Origin: Nitrospira japonica
GTDB taxonomy: Bacteria > Nitrospirota > Nitrospiria > Nitrospirales > Nitrospiraceae
Assembly: GCF_900169565.1 (NCBI RefSeq)
Contig: NZ_LT828648.1
Coordinates: forward strand, 3,198,501-3,262,500
Reading direction: 5' to 3'
DNA length: 64,000 bases
How positions within the stretch are numbered: the first letter of the stretch is position 1; every line of letters starts with the position of its first letter. The position numbers and the translations under genes were made by a program. Below the pieces are notes generated by a model. The model saw nothing but the letters and a program-made list of their open reading frames with translations. It made no database searches and was not told where the DNA came from. This document shows, in pieces, positions 43,191 through 51,803 of the stretch.

Positions 43191-43759
43191 GCCGAACCCC
43201 CTGGCCGGGGGGCCGCGCCATAGAGAAAGAGGGCGGTATCGCCGTACAGATATCGTCGGATCAGCGCCGCGCCCGCCACCGACGGCGGCAACACGGCCCT
43301 GGCGTCCTGCTCAATGACCATCACTCCGTCCTCCGCGAGAAGCTCCGTTGCCCACACGATCCGCACAGTTTCGATCGCCTGCGTATCGGCGTACGGCGGA
43401 TCGGCAAACACGACGCCGTACGGCCCGTCCCACCAATCGGGCCGCGCCAGGAAATTCTCCGTGCGACCGACCCTCACCTGCGCGTGGTCTTCAAACCCGC
43501 AGGCCGCCAAATTCTTTCGCAGCACCTGCAGTGCGCGAGAATCGCATTCCACAAACGTGACCGCCGTCGCCCCGCGGCTGATCGCTTCGATTCCGACCGC
43601 CCCGGTCCCGGCGTACAAATCCAAAAATCGTCTGCCCGACACTCGAGCACCAAGAATGGAAAAGAGCGCCTCGCGCACCTTATCTGACGTAGGACGCAGC
43701 GTCGTCCCTTGTGGCCCACACAAGTGTCGACCTCGGTGGGATCCGGCGATGATGCGCAT
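43187..43759 (-). CDS. rsmD: 16S rRNA (guanine966-N2)-methyltransferase
   Basis: RsmD methylates G966 of 16S rRNA. The 190-residue product has the class-I fold with FLDLYAGTGAVGIEAISRGA and the catalytic DPPY (VVFADPPYADT). It starts RIIAGSHRGRHL, the family N-terminus. It is first gene of a three-gene leftward operon (rsmD, coaD, aminotransferase) with a promoter candidate 36-65 bp upstream. Confidence 0.94.
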   Translation of the reverse strand: MRIIAGSHRGRHLCGPQGTTLRPTSDKVREALFSILGARVSGRRFLDLYAGTGAVGIEAISRGATAVTFVECDSRALQVLRKNLAACGFEDHAQVRVGRTENFLARPDWWDGPYGVVFADPPYADTQAIETVRIVWATELLAEDGVMVIEQDARAVLPPSVAGAALIRRYLYGDTALFLYGAAPRPGGSA

Positions 43760-43795
43760 AGTCAGTCAGGTGAGAGGACGCTCAGGAGCGAATGA

Positions 43796-43824
43796 CTCTA
43801 ACATAGCGTTTTTGAAGGGGTCAA
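43796..43824 (-). promoter_or_regulatory. Candidate sigma-70 promoter for rsmD-coaD
   Basis: On the minus strand TTGACC (43824-43819) and TAGAGT (43801-43796) are 17 bases apart. Transcription would begin near 43789, about 30 bases before the rsmD ATG. Confidence 0.4.
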
Positions 43825-43911
43825 GGAGCGTGCGCGCGAGGAAATCTTCGACGAGCAGATTCGGCCATCCGAGCTCATGGCCAGAATCCGGTTCACATGA
43901 ATGGTGTTATT

Positions 43912-43940
43912 TTGACGAGGTATGCGTCGCTGACTATAAT
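43912..43940 (+). promoter_or_regulatory. Near-consensus sigma-70 promoter pointing right
   Basis: TTGACG at 43912 and TATAAT at 43935 are exactly 17 bases apart. Transcription should start near 43947. The RNA would pass antisense through the zinc-ribbon gene (44033-44215) and could reach radC. A GTG at 43962 opens a 62-codon Arg-rich frame after GGAGGTGAGG, but its leader would be only about 15 bases. The product might instead be a non-coding or antisense RNA. Confidence 0.6.
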
Positions 43941-44032
43941 TTGCGGAGGTGAGGCCGACCTGTGCGGCGAGAGACGCCAGGGCGGAACAACAACCGGCTC
44001 GATGACTCTCGCAACCGCGAGAAGAGGATGCG

Positions 44033-44215
44033 TTATCGAGCCGCCACCGGCGTGCTCGGCTGCGCATCGCGTGCGGCAAGGCTCTTACGCCGATTATTCG
44101 AAATCGTGCGATCGATGATCGCGCCGCAGTTGATGCACTTCCAGGCGTAGAAAATCAGGAAGAAATCCGAGAACCGCTCCAGCATCATGAGACCTTTGCA
44201 CTTCGGACATTCCAT
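44033..44215 (-). CDS. 60-residue zinc-ribbon protein
   Basis: The ATG at 44215 has GGGAGG five bases upstream. The product starts MECPKCKGLMMLERFSDFF and has CPKC and CINC pairs (residues 3-6 and 27-30), a single zinc ribbon, followed by a basic tail. It has no signal. Such orphan ribbons are often conserved but uncharacterised. A longer frame to 44359 lacks a ribosome site. An opposing strong promoter lies past its 3' end. Confidence 0.65.
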   Translation of the reverse strand: MECPKCKGLMMLERFSDFFLIFYAWKCINCGAIIDRTISNNRRKSLAARDAQPSTPVAAR

Positions 44216-44344
44216 CGTTCCCTCCCAGGTGATGACGTGCACAGCTGCGGGCATGGCTAAGCAAAAGCTACACCACATGGCTCCCATACGTAATTTCAAC
44301 ACCTTAGATGCTACGTATTTGCCACCAAGGGGGATCCAAGGCTT

Positions 44345-44395
44345 CTTTTCCCGGTACAAAAACGTTCACCGTGTCATATTTTTGTTCGGGAAAAG
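44345..44395. repeat. Inverted repeat upstream of radC
   Basis: CTTTTCCCG at 44345 pairs with CGGGAAAAG at 44387. Inside, ACAAAAA (44356) pairs with TTTTTGT (44379), giving an 18-bp imperfect stem. It lies between the divergent zinc-ribbon and radC genes. It could be a bidirectional terminator or an operator. Confidence 0.5.
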
Positions 44396-44430
44396 CAGAA
44401 ATCCAAGGAATGCCGACGAGGGCGACAGGC

Positions 44431-45153
44431 ATGGGTATCTCGCACTGGCCGGAGGCTGAACGGCCCCGGGAACGACTCTTGGCTCGCGGCGCCGCCGCCC
44501 TGACGGATGCGCAACTGCTGGCGATCCTGCTGCGGGTTGGTCGCCAACGGTCCACGGCAGTCGACGTCGGGATGGACATCCTGCACCACGTGGGCGGACT
44601 CAGCGGGTTGGCCCAATGTGGACTTGAGGAACTGTGCGCCGTCCCCGGCGTCGGCGAGGCCAAGGCCGCGCAACTCAAGGCCGCGCTGGAACTGGGACGA
44701 CGAGCGATGGCGATGCCCTTGTCGAAAGGCACGAGAATTTCTTCCAGCCGGGATCTGTTCAATCACTTTCATTCCAGCCTCCGGGATCTCCGCCACGAAA
44801 TCTTTAAGGTGGTCCTGTTAGACGCCAAACATGGCATCGTGAGGGAGACCACGGTGTCGGAGGGCAGCCTGACTCTCAGTATTGTTCATCCCCGAGAAGT
44901 GTTTTCACTGGCGGTGAAGGAGTCCGCGGCGGCGGTCATCTTTCTCCATAACCATCCAAGCGGCGATCCCACACCCAGCCGGGAAGACCGATTGCTCACC
45001 GCCAGGCTGGTCGCGGCAGGGGAGATTCTCGGCATTCGCGTACTTGACCATCTCGTCATCGGTGACGGACACTATGTCAGTTTTGCCGATCAAGGATGGC
45101 TGCATCGATCCGACAAGACTGACCTGACCCCAGAGGAGGCAATCGAACTGTAA
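44431..45153 (+). CDS. radC: RadC-family JAB/MPN protein
   Basis: The 240-residue product begins with the family phrase WPEAERPRERLLARGAAALT, has a helix-hairpin-helix VPGVGEAKAAQLKAALELG and the JAMM metal motif HNHPSGDPTPSREDRLLTARL. RadC's long-assumed repair role is not established; the metal site suggests a metalloprotease or nuclease-like activity. ATG 44431 has GAGGG at proper spacing; ATG 44410 (AAGGA directly abutting) would add seven residues. It is followed after 51 bases by the EF-G paralogue. Confidence 0.88.
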   Translation: MGISHWPEAERPRERLLARGAAALTDAQLLAILLRVGRQRSTAVDVGMDILHHVGGLSGLAQCGLEELCAVPGVGEAKAAQLKAALELGRRAMAMPLSKGTRISSSRDLFNHFHSSLRDLRHEIFKVVLLDAKHGIVRETTVSEGSLTLSIVHPREVFSLAVKESAAAVIFLHNHPSGDPTPSREDRLLTARLVAAGEILGIRVLDHLVIGDGHYVSFADQGWLHRSDKTDLTPEEAIEL

Positions 45154-45204
45154 TCCATCCCTCCGGAAGTCCAGACGCTTCCGGCCAACCCAGAGGAGGG
45201 CCTC

Positions 45205-47307
45205 ATGAACGAGCTGCGGACCGCATCTCTCAGGAATGTGGCTGTGATCGGGAGCCGGGGGGCAGGAAAAACATCGCTTGCGGAGGCCTTGCTCTTCTCT
45301 GCCGGAGCCGTCTCGAAACTGGGCACCATCGCGCAAGGGTCGACCGTCTCGGACTTCGAACCGGAAGAGCAGCGGCACCGCAGCTCCGTCAGTACCGCTC
45401 TCCTTCGGTTTGCCTGGAATCAGACAACCATCACGCTGCTCGACACGCCGGGTTCGCTGAGTCTCCTCGGCGAGCCTCTGACGGCGCTGGAAGCCGCGGA
45501 CGCCGTCATCGTCGTGCTGAATCCCGATACCGGCATCCGCAGTGAGTTGATTCGGCTGTGGGCCCGGGCTCGGGAGCGACGTCTGCCGTGCCTGCTGTTT
45601 GTCAACGAACCCGAGACTCAATCGAAGCCCCTCGACGAGTTGCTGGCCGCGTGCCGGCGTGAACTCGACATCAGTCCCGTGCCCATGACGCTGCCCTGTT
45701 ATCGCGATACGGCGATGGAAGGCGTCGTGGACCTCCTCGGTCACACGGTCATCCGATCCAAAGCCGACAGTCCCAAGTGCGAGACCGGCGCCGTGCCTGA
45801 CGCGATCGTGCCGCAGGTCACCGAGAGCGTGAAGCGCCTCCAAGAAGCCGTCGCCGACATGGATGACCGATTGTTGGAGCGGTACCTTTCTGCGGGAGAA
45901 CTGACGGCCGATGAACTGGCGTCCGGCATTCGAATCGGCGTGCACAAGGCGGAATTGGTCCCGCTCTATCGCGGCTCCGCGTTGAGAAACATCGGCGTCG
46001 CACCTTTGTTGGCCGGCATCAAGGAATGGCTTCCGTCCCCGGAGGAACGGCCGCAGGCGATGCCGCTCAGCGACATAGATCATGACGGAGCCGATGGTGT
46101 CACGTCCAAGCCCCATAATCCGGCGTCCTTTTCCGGGTTCATCTTCAAGACACTCATCGATCCGTTCGTCGGGCGACTGTCGTACGTGCGCATCGTCTCA
46201 GGCGTGTTACAAACCGACTCCATGATTTTTAACGGCTCGAGACAGATCAAGGAAAAATGCGGCCATCTGTATGCGCTACTCGGGAAAAAGCACACGGTTC
46301 TGTCGTCGGCCACGGCCGGAGAGATCGTCGCCATCGGGAAACTGAAAGACGCGCAGACGGGGGATACGCTGTGTGAAGAGCGTACTCCGGTTCGCCTTGC
46401 ATGGCCCGCCCTTCCTCGTCCCGTTTTGTCGTTCGCCGTCGAACCGAAATCCGGCGCCGATATCGACAAGGTCAGTCTCGGTCTTCACAAGCTGATCGAA
46501 GAAGATCCGACGCTCGACTTCTCAAGAAACGCGGACACCAAGGAAATGGTCCTGAGCGGCATGGGACAGCTCCATCTCGATCTGGCATTGGAAAAATTGC
46601 ATCGCAAGTATGGAGCCGAGGTTGTAATTCACACCCCGAAAATCCCGTATCGGGAGACGATCCGCGCCACGGCTCAGGCTCAGGGGAAGTACAAAAAACA
46701 GACCGGCGGACATGGCCAATACGGCGATTGCTGGTTGGAAATCGTCCCCGTCGCCAGAGGAGCCGGGTTTTCGTTCGAAAATCGAATCGTGGGAGGCGTC
46801 ATTCCGAGAAACTTCGTTCCGGCCGTCGAAAAAGGAGTCGTGGAGGCGATGCATCACGGCACGCTTGCGGGATTTCCCGTCGTCGACATCCGCGTGACCG
46901 TCTACGACGGGTCGTATCACGTCGTCGATTCCTCGGAAATGTCCTTCAAGATTGCCGCCTCCATGGCCTTCAAGAAAGCGATGGAGACGGCCCATCCCAT
47001 CCTTCTTGAACCGGTGATGCGGGTGGAAATCGACGCGCCGGCCGACCATATCGGAGCGGTAATCGGCGATCTCAACGCCCGGCGCGGCCGAATCCAGCAC
47101 GTGGAGTCGAGAGGACACGACGAGTCGCTCAAGGCGTTGGTCCCGCTGTCCGAACTCATGACCTATACCACCGTGCTCAATGCCTTGACCGGCGGGGGAG
47201 GGAGCTATGTCATGGAATTGGCGCGCTATGAGGAAGTGCCGCGCGAGATCAGCCTGAAGATCCTGGAGGAGCAGAAAGCGGCCCGGCAGACCGTCGCAGC
47301 GTTGTGA
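45205..47307 (+). CDS. EF-G-like translational GTPase paralogue with degenerate G motifs
   Basis: The 700-residue product has the five-domain EF-G layout: G domain (1-about 270), a beta-barrel, and C-terminal domains with GGHGQYGDCWLEI and GGVIPRNFVPAVEKGV (domain IV). The G1 loop is GSRGAGKT (16-23), not the usual GHVDHGKT; G3 is DTPGSLSL (80-87), lacking the catalytic His; G4 is NEPE (134-137), not NKxD. A canonical EF-G must exist elsewhere. It may bind nucleotide poorly or act as a ribosome-recycling or rescue-like factor; this is unknown. GAGGAGGGCC precedes the ATG. Confidence 0.85.
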   Translation: MNELRTASLRNVAVIGSRGAGKTSLAEALLFSAGAVSKLGTIAQGSTVSDFEPEEQRHRSSVSTALLRFAWNQTTITLLDTPGSLSLLGEPLTALEAADAVIVVLNPDTGIRSELIRLWARARERRLPCLLFVNEPETQSKPLDELLAACRRELDISPVPMTLPCYRDTAMEGVVDLLGHTVIRSKADSPKCETGAVPDAIVPQVTESVKRLQEAVADMDDRLLERYLSAGELTADELASGIRIGVHKAELVPLYRGSALRNIGVAPLLAGIKEWLPSPEERPQAMPLSDIDHDGADGVTSKPHNPASFSGFIFKTLIDPFVGRLSYVRIVSGVLQTDSMIFNGSRQIKEKCGHLYALLGKKHTVLSSATAGEIVAIGKLKDAQTGDTLCEERTPVRLAWPALPRPVLSFAVEPKSGADIDKVSLGLHKLIEEDPTLDFSRNADTKEMVLSGMGQLHLDLALEKLHRKYGAEVVIHTPKIPYRETIRATAQAQGKYKKQTGGHGQYGDCWLEIVPVARGAGFSFENRIVGGVIPRNFVPAVEKGVVEAMHHGTLAGFPVVDIRVTVYDGSYHVVDSSEMSFKIAASMAFKKAMETAHPILLEPVMRVEIDAPADHIGAVIGDLNARRGRIQHVESRGHDESLKALVPLSELMTYTTVLNALTGGGGSYVMELARYEEVPREISLKILEEQKAARQTVAAL

Positions 47308-47313
47308 CGACGC

Positions 47314-48714
47314 TTAGGGATCGCCCGCTTTTAGGACGACGTAAAATGCCCGGCTTTCGCGCAGCACACGCAAGAGGACGGTCTCGCCACGGCGGACCTT
47401 CGAGATGGCCGCCGTGAATTCCCCGACAGACCCGACGTCCACGCGATTGACTTCTTTGATGAGGTCTCCCTCGCGCAGCCCTTCGGATTGGGCCAGGCTT
47501 CCCGGCTCCACTTTGGTAATCAACACGCCTCGGGTTTCCCGCAACCGAAACTTGTCCGCCAATGCGGCGGTCAAATCCTGAAGATCCAGTCCCAGCTTGA
47601 CGTCGGTACGCGACGGCGGCAAAGAGGCGACCACGGCTTGATCCCGCCGTTCGCTCAGCGCGACGTCCAATACCATGCGTTTCTTGTCCCGCACCACTTC
47701 GACTTTGGTCATGACGCCCGGCTGCAGCCCGGCCACGACCCGGGAAAGCCGGTTAGGGGTGTCCACCACCGTCCCTTCGATTCGCGTGATGATGTCGCCG
47801 GGTTTGATCCCGGCCACCGCCGCCGGATCCTTCTCGAATACTTCGTTGACCAGCACGCCTTCATTGTCCGTCACGCCGAACTTCCTGGCCAGTTCCGGCG
47901 TGAGCGGCTGGATGCCCACGCCCAGCCATCCCCGCACCACACGGCCTTGGGCTACCAGCTGTTGCAGCACTTGCTTGGCCATATTGGACGGGATCGCAAA
48001 CCCGATCCCTTGCGCAAAATTGATGATAGCGGTATTGATGCCGATCACCTCGCCACGCAGGTTGAATAGCGGCCCGCCCGAATTTCCCGGATTGATCGAG
48101 GCATCGGTCTGAATAAAGTTTTCGTACCGCGACAGATTCACGTTCTCACGGCCGATCCCGCTCACCACCCCGAGGGTCACGGTCCGATCCAATCCGAACG
48201 GATTACCGACGGCCAAGACCCATTGCCCCACGCGGACGCCGGATGAATCGCCGAACTTGGCATAGGGGAGGGGATGGTCGGAGGTGACCTTCAAGACAGC
48301 CAAGTCCGTGTCCGGATCCTTGCCGACGACCTGGGCAATCAGCTTCGACTTATCGGAAAACCGTACTTCGACTTCGCTCGCATCGCCGATCACGTGGTTG
48401 TTCGTGATGATATGGCCGTCGGAATCCACCAGAACACCGGATCCGGAGCCGGGGGAATTCGGCGTTCGATCCTGGAGAAAATCCCGTCCTTTGCCGCTCG
48501 GCGTCACGGGAAAGAGATTGACCACCGACGGTTTGGTTGCCTCGGCCAAGTCGGTGATGACCGCCTGGATTTCCTCCAGCATCTGCAGACCGGTCGTCTT
48601 TCCGGCCTCCGCGGCCTGTACGTCCGCGCACCGGACCGCGACGGCAGACACCACGAGGGCCGCCAGCACGGCCGGCAGCACAGAACGTCTTCGGTTGGAA
48701 ACGACCGGCGACAT
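47314..48714 (-). CDS. DegP/HtrA-type periplasmic serine protease
   Basis: The 466-residue product has a Sec signal (ending near VQAA), a trypsin-like domain with H107 (NNHVIG), D137 (DTDLAVLK) and S212 (GNSGGPL), and two PDZ domains (around 255-345 and 370-460). It degrades misfolded periplasmic proteins and may act as chaperone. The ATG at 48714 is preferred over GTG 48735. It is convergent with the EF-G-like gene, 6 bases away, and follows the PhoU/TrkA-C gene by 58 bases. Confidence 0.92.
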   Translation of the reverse strand: MSPVVSNRRRSVLPAVLAALVVSAVAVRCADVQAAEAGKTTGLQMLEEIQAVITDLAEATKPSVVNLFPVTPSGKGRDFLQDRTPNSPGSGSGVLVDSDGHIITNNHVIGDASEVEVRFSDKSKLIAQVVGKDPDTDLAVLKVTSDHPLPYAKFGDSSGVRVGQWVLAVGNPFGLDRTVTLGVVSGIGRENVNLSRYENFIQTDASINPGNSGGPLFNLRGEVIGINTAIINFAQGIGFAIPSNMAKQVLQQLVAQGRVVRGWLGVGIQPLTPELARKFGVTDNEGVLVNEVFEKDPAAVAGIKPGDIITRIEGTVVDTPNRLSRVVAGLQPGVMTKVEVVRDKKRMVLDVALSERRDQAVVASLPPSRTDVKLGLDLQDLTAALADKFRLRETRGVLITKVEPGSLAQSEGLREGDLIKEVNRVDVGSVGEFTAAISKVRRGETVLLRVLRESRAFYVVLKAGDP

Positions 48715-48772
48715 GGTGCCGGCAGTGTACACCACCGGGAATCCAGAAACCTACGGGAAGACCCGTCGGGGA

Positions 48773-49423
48773 TCACTCCTCGCGGTAGATGGGCTTGACT
48801 TTTCGAGGCGTGCCGAACAAAGCCGCCACCTGGTCCAGGTCGGACCGGGTTCCCATGATGACGACGACGTCATCCGGCTGGAATACCAGGGAGTCGGACG
48901 GTGGAATGAGAAAAGGTCCGCGAAACACCGTGATGAAGCGCACCGACTCCGGAATCATCAGATCCGTGGGATGTTTGCCGATGGCGGGAGCGCGCCGGAC
49001 CACCGGCATCCGTTCCAGCGCGGCCGAATGCAGGCTCAAGTCGCGCTGCAGCGTCAGCAGATCTTCGTGGATGGTTTCCATCTTCAATTCACGAATCTGT
49101 CCGTCGACCTGATGCAAGGCCTGCTTGAGATCCCGGACGCGCCCGAGCGACTGATCCAGGGTCCGCTGAAGTTCGTCCGGCGCGATCGAAAGGCTGCCGC
49201 GGCCCGTAGAGACCTTGTCGGACACGACGTCGGCAATTCGATGCCCGAGCTCGCCATGCGCGCGTTCAATCTGGCTGAGAAGCTGGGCAGCCTGGCTGTG
49301 GAGGCGCAGGATGTGGACCTTTCGATTGACGCGTTCGGCTACCGCCACGACCGATTCATAGACCGCGCTGCCGGTCAGTGATAGTTCCTTCTGCAAGCGG
49401 CCGATGAATTCCAGGGACATCAT
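48773..49423 (-). CDS. PhoU-like / TrkA-C domain protein
   Basis: The 216-residue product has an all-helical first 130 residues resembling a PhoU half (LTGSAVYESVVAVAERVNRKV, SQAAQLLSQIERAHGELGHR) and a C-terminal TrkA-C/RCK-C domain (IPPSDSLVFQPDDVVVIMGT). In other proteins the RCK-C domain binds ligand next to an ion channel or transporter; here there is no channel. It likely regulates an ion or phosphate transporter encoded elsewhere. TTGACA (minus strand, 49466-49461) is a possible -35. Confidence 0.7.
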   Translation of the reverse strand: MMSLEFIGRLQKELSLTGSAVYESVVAVAERVNRKVHILRLHSQAAQLLSQIERAHGELGHRIADVVSDKVSTGRGSLSIAPDELQRTLDQSLGRVRDLKQALHQVDGQIRELKMETIHEDLLTLQRDLSLHSAALERMPVVRRAPAIGKHPTDLMIPESVRFITVFRGPFLIPPSDSLVFQPDDVVVIMGTRSDLDQVAALFGTPRKVKPIYREE

Positions 49424-49563
49424 GATTCGGAAAATCTATCGCGTCTGATAAGGGTTATTATGTCAACTTAAAAGGTTCCCGTACCGGATCTCATCCAGTC
49501 GTCCACCATTTAAGCATTCCTGTCGTCCGTAGGCATCCCTTTGGATCTACGCTAACACAGCCC

Positions 49564-49577
49564 GGCGGTTCACCGCC
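49564..49577 (-). terminator. Hairpin at the end of the hyf operon
   Basis: GGCGGT and ACCGCC around a 2-base loop form a perfect hairpin within the stop region of the 37-codon ORF. It lacks a T-run. It is the first hairpin after hyfI and the coupled ORF, so it plausibly ends the operon. Confidence 0.4.
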
Positions 49578-49683
49578 AGATCGCACAGAAATCGACATCG
49601 TGAGTGAAGTGCAGGACCGGCTCGGAGCGGGGATTTTCAAGGAGGAGCTTTCCAGGATGTTTCCAGCGGTTAACCGCTTTCAT
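49570..49683 (-). CDS. 37-residue ORF translationally coupled to hyfI
   Basis: The ATG at 49683 overlaps the hyfI stop (ATGA) and is preceded by AGGAGG within the last hyfI codons, an ideal setting for coupling. The 37 codons start MKAVNRWKHPGKLLLE and end DFCAIWR, with one Cys and a mixture of basic and aromatic residues; no membrane helix. It ends beside a hairpin (49564-49577). It could be an assembly or regulatory peptide for the complex, or the remnant of a lost gene. Not recognised. Confidence 0.4.
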   Translation of the reverse strand: MKAVNRWKHPGKLLLENPRSEPVLHFTHDVDFCAIWR

Positions 49684-50189
49684 CGTTGCCTCCTCCTCAA
49701 ATCTTGGAGTACCTGAATAATCGCTTCGGGTCTGGGAGGACATCCTGGAATGCGCACATCCACCGGCACGTGGCGCTCGACCGGCCCGGTCACGGCATAG
49801 CTCCCCTTGAACAAACCGCAGTTGATGGCGCAGTCGCCAAGAGCGATCACCAGCTTCGGATCCGCTGTCTGTTTGTATGCGTTTTTCAACGGCCGTTCCA
49901 TGTTCACGGTCACCGGCCCTGTGACCACCAAGGCATCGGCGTGACGGGGCGACGCGGCGATATGGATGCCGAACCGCTCAATGTCATAGACAGGGTTTGT
50001 CAGAGCGTTCATTTCCATCTCGCAGGCGTTGCACGACCCCGTGTCGACTTCCCGGATCGTCAGCGAGCGTCGGAACGGCAGGGCTTTTTCACGGGCATCC
50101 GCAGTCGGCTCCTCGACCGGCTCCCGACCGTCGGGATGACGGCCTGTCACGACTCCAGTCTTGAGACTCTTCTTCAGGATGCGGAACAT
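49680..50189 (-). CDS. hyfI: NuoB/HyfI-like Fe-S subunit
   Basis: This peripheral subunit of the Ehr-type complex binds a [4Fe-4S] cluster of the N2 kind. The 169-residue product from ATG 50189 (GGGAGG five bases upstream) has Cys in DTGSCNACEM (two), GDCAINCG and GCPPRPEA, the full complex-I NuoB ligand set. A GTG at 50195 is inside the ribosome site. It follows hyfG by 13 bases. In hydrogenase-4 the counterpart passes electrons to the NiFe site; here there is no such site in HyfG, so its redox partner is unknown. Confidence 0.88.
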   Translation of the reverse strand: MFRILKKSLKTGVVTGRHPDGREPVEEPTADAREKALPFRRSLTIREVDTGSCNACEMEMNALTNPVYDIERFGIHIAASPRHADALVVTGPVTVNMERPLKNAYKQTADPKLVIALGDCAINCGLFKGSYAVTGPVERHVPVDVRIPGCPPRPEAIIQVLQDLRRRQR

Positions 50190-50202
50190 GTGCACCTCCC
50201 GA

Positions 50203-51789
50203 CTAGAGATCGTTCCCGGCGTACGAGAGATTGAAGCTCTTGTTGATGAGTGGAAAATCTGGGATGATGTTTCCCGTCACCGCCCACTGAATGGCCGGCC
50301 AGTTCACAAAGGACGGATCGCGCACCTTACAGCGGTGGATCTGTCCTCCTTCTCCCGCCATGACGAAGCAGAGAATTTCTCCGCGCCAACCTTCCACGGC
50401 TGAGACGGCCCAGTCGCCTGGTATCGGAAGATTGTTTGACTCAGCGACGACCTCTCCTCGGGGAATCAGTCGACCGATCTCCCGGATGAGGCGCATGGAT
50501 TCGTGAATCTCATCCATGCGCACCCGCAGACGCGCACGGACATCGCCATATCGGTAGAGCGCCACTCTGACCGGCACTTCATCGTAGGCCGCAAACGGGC
50601 GGTCCCGCCGCACGTCCTGATCGAGTCCCGATGCCCGTCCGACCACGCCGATGACCCCATGGTCCCAGGCGATCCGTTCCGTCAGTACGCCGGTGGTTTC
50701 GAGGCGGTCGGTCAGGGAGGCATTTGCAAGAATGATGGCCTCGAGTTCCGAAAAATCCTGCTCAATCCGGTCCAATTCGCCCACCGTCTCGTCGAGTCTC
50801 CTCTGCCCCACATCGCGGGCCACTCCTCCGAGACAGAGGGCTCCGCGCAAGAATCGCGAACCGGTTAGCCGATCGTTGAGTTGCATGAGCTGTTCCTTTA
50901 TCCGTCCGCAATGCGCATGGGCCAGGGTGTAAGCCGTATCGTTGCAGATTGTCCCCACGTCCCCCAGATGGTTGTGCAGCCGTTCCAGTTCCAGAAAGAA
51001 CGAGCGCAGATACCGGGCTCGCCGCGGCACCCCCATGTGTATGAGCGCCTCGGCGGCCTGGCAGTACGCGAGGCCGTGTCCGACCGTGGTATCGCCTGAG
51101 ATCCGCTCGGCAAGCGGCAGCGCGGCCGCCAGCGGTTGCTGCTCGAACAGCTTTTCCACACCGCGGTGCTTCCAGAAATGGCGCACTTCGAGCTGCATGA
51201 TCGGTTCACCGGCCACGGAGAAGCGAAAATGTCCCGGCTCGATGATCCCGGCATGAATCGGGCCGACCGGAATTTCAAACACCCCTTCCCCTTCGATATG
51301 CCGAAAACGATATTCGCCCGGATGCCTTCCCATGACGTGGTTCCACGGAAAATCCTTCCTGAGCGGGTGCGTTCCCTTCGGCCAGTGCTCATGGCGAATC
51401 AAGCGGCGGAGATCCGGATGGCCGCCCGGAATCAACCCGTACTGGTCCCGAATCTCCCGTTCGTACCATTGCGCCGCATGGACCGATGGTGTGATCGATG
51501 GAAAGAGTCGATCTCTTCCCGTCTGCTCCAGCGTCAGCATCACCCAGGGGCGGCACGATTCCAACGCAAACAGGTAGTGAATCTCATACCGATCCGCGAT
51601 CGGTCTGCCGTCGGTGGCGAACAGCAATGCCAAACGGCCCCGCGGCTTACCGTGTAGATAGCGCGCAAGATCCGGCAGTTCCGTATGACCCACGCGATAA
51701 TGGATCACGCCCTCCCGGGACGACGGAACCGGCGACAGCGTCGGAAAGATTTCTCGGAGCTGCCGTTGGATTGAAGAATCACCGAGCAT
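50203..51789 (-). CDS. hyfG: Fused NuoC-NuoD/HyfG-like large subunit without nickel ligands
   Basis: The 528-residue product joins a NuoC-like domain (first about 160 residues, with AAQWYEREIRDQYGL and HPLRKDF) to a NuoD/hydrogenase-large-like domain. A true [NiFe] subunit needs two CxxC motifs; the N-terminal one is replaced by SGDTTVGHGLAYCQA and the C-terminal one by VRDPSFVNWP. It is therefore not a hydrogenase. The end INKSFNLSYAGNDL is typical of Ehr proteins. AGGAGG lies four bases before ATG 51789. A much longer frame to 52911 is the shadow of hyfF. Confidence 0.9.
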   Translation of the reverse strand: MLGDSSIQRQLREIFPTLSPVPSSREGVIHYRVGHTELPDLARYLHGKPRGRLALLFATDGRPIADRYEIHYLFALESCRPWVMLTLEQTGRDRLFPSITPSVHAAQWYEREIRDQYGLIPGGHPDLRRLIRHEHWPKGTHPLRKDFPWNHVMGRHPGEYRFRHIEGEGVFEIPVGPIHAGIIEPGHFRFSVAGEPIMQLEVRHFWKHRGVEKLFEQQPLAAALPLAERISGDTTVGHGLAYCQAAEALIHMGVPRRARYLRSFFLELERLHNHLGDVGTICNDTAYTLAHAHCGRIKEQLMQLNDRLTGSRFLRGALCLGGVARDVGQRRLDETVGELDRIEQDFSELEAIILANASLTDRLETTGVLTERIAWDHGVIGVVGRASGLDQDVRRDRPFAAYDEVPVRVALYRYGDVRARLRVRMDEIHESMRLIREIGRLIPRGEVVAESNNLPIPGDWAVSAVEGWRGEILCFVMAGEGGQIHRCKVRDPSFVNWPAIQWAVTGNIIPDFPLINKSFNLSYAGNDL

Positions 51790-51803
51790 CATGCCTCCTG
51801 ATG

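Noticed and set aside
43962-44150. 62-codon ORF starting GTG, as a firm gene
   Set aside because: It overlaps the zinc-ribbon gene on the other strand with aligned wobble positions, so its GC3 is not independent evidence, and its leader would be about 15 bases. Kept only as a possibility in the promoter finding.
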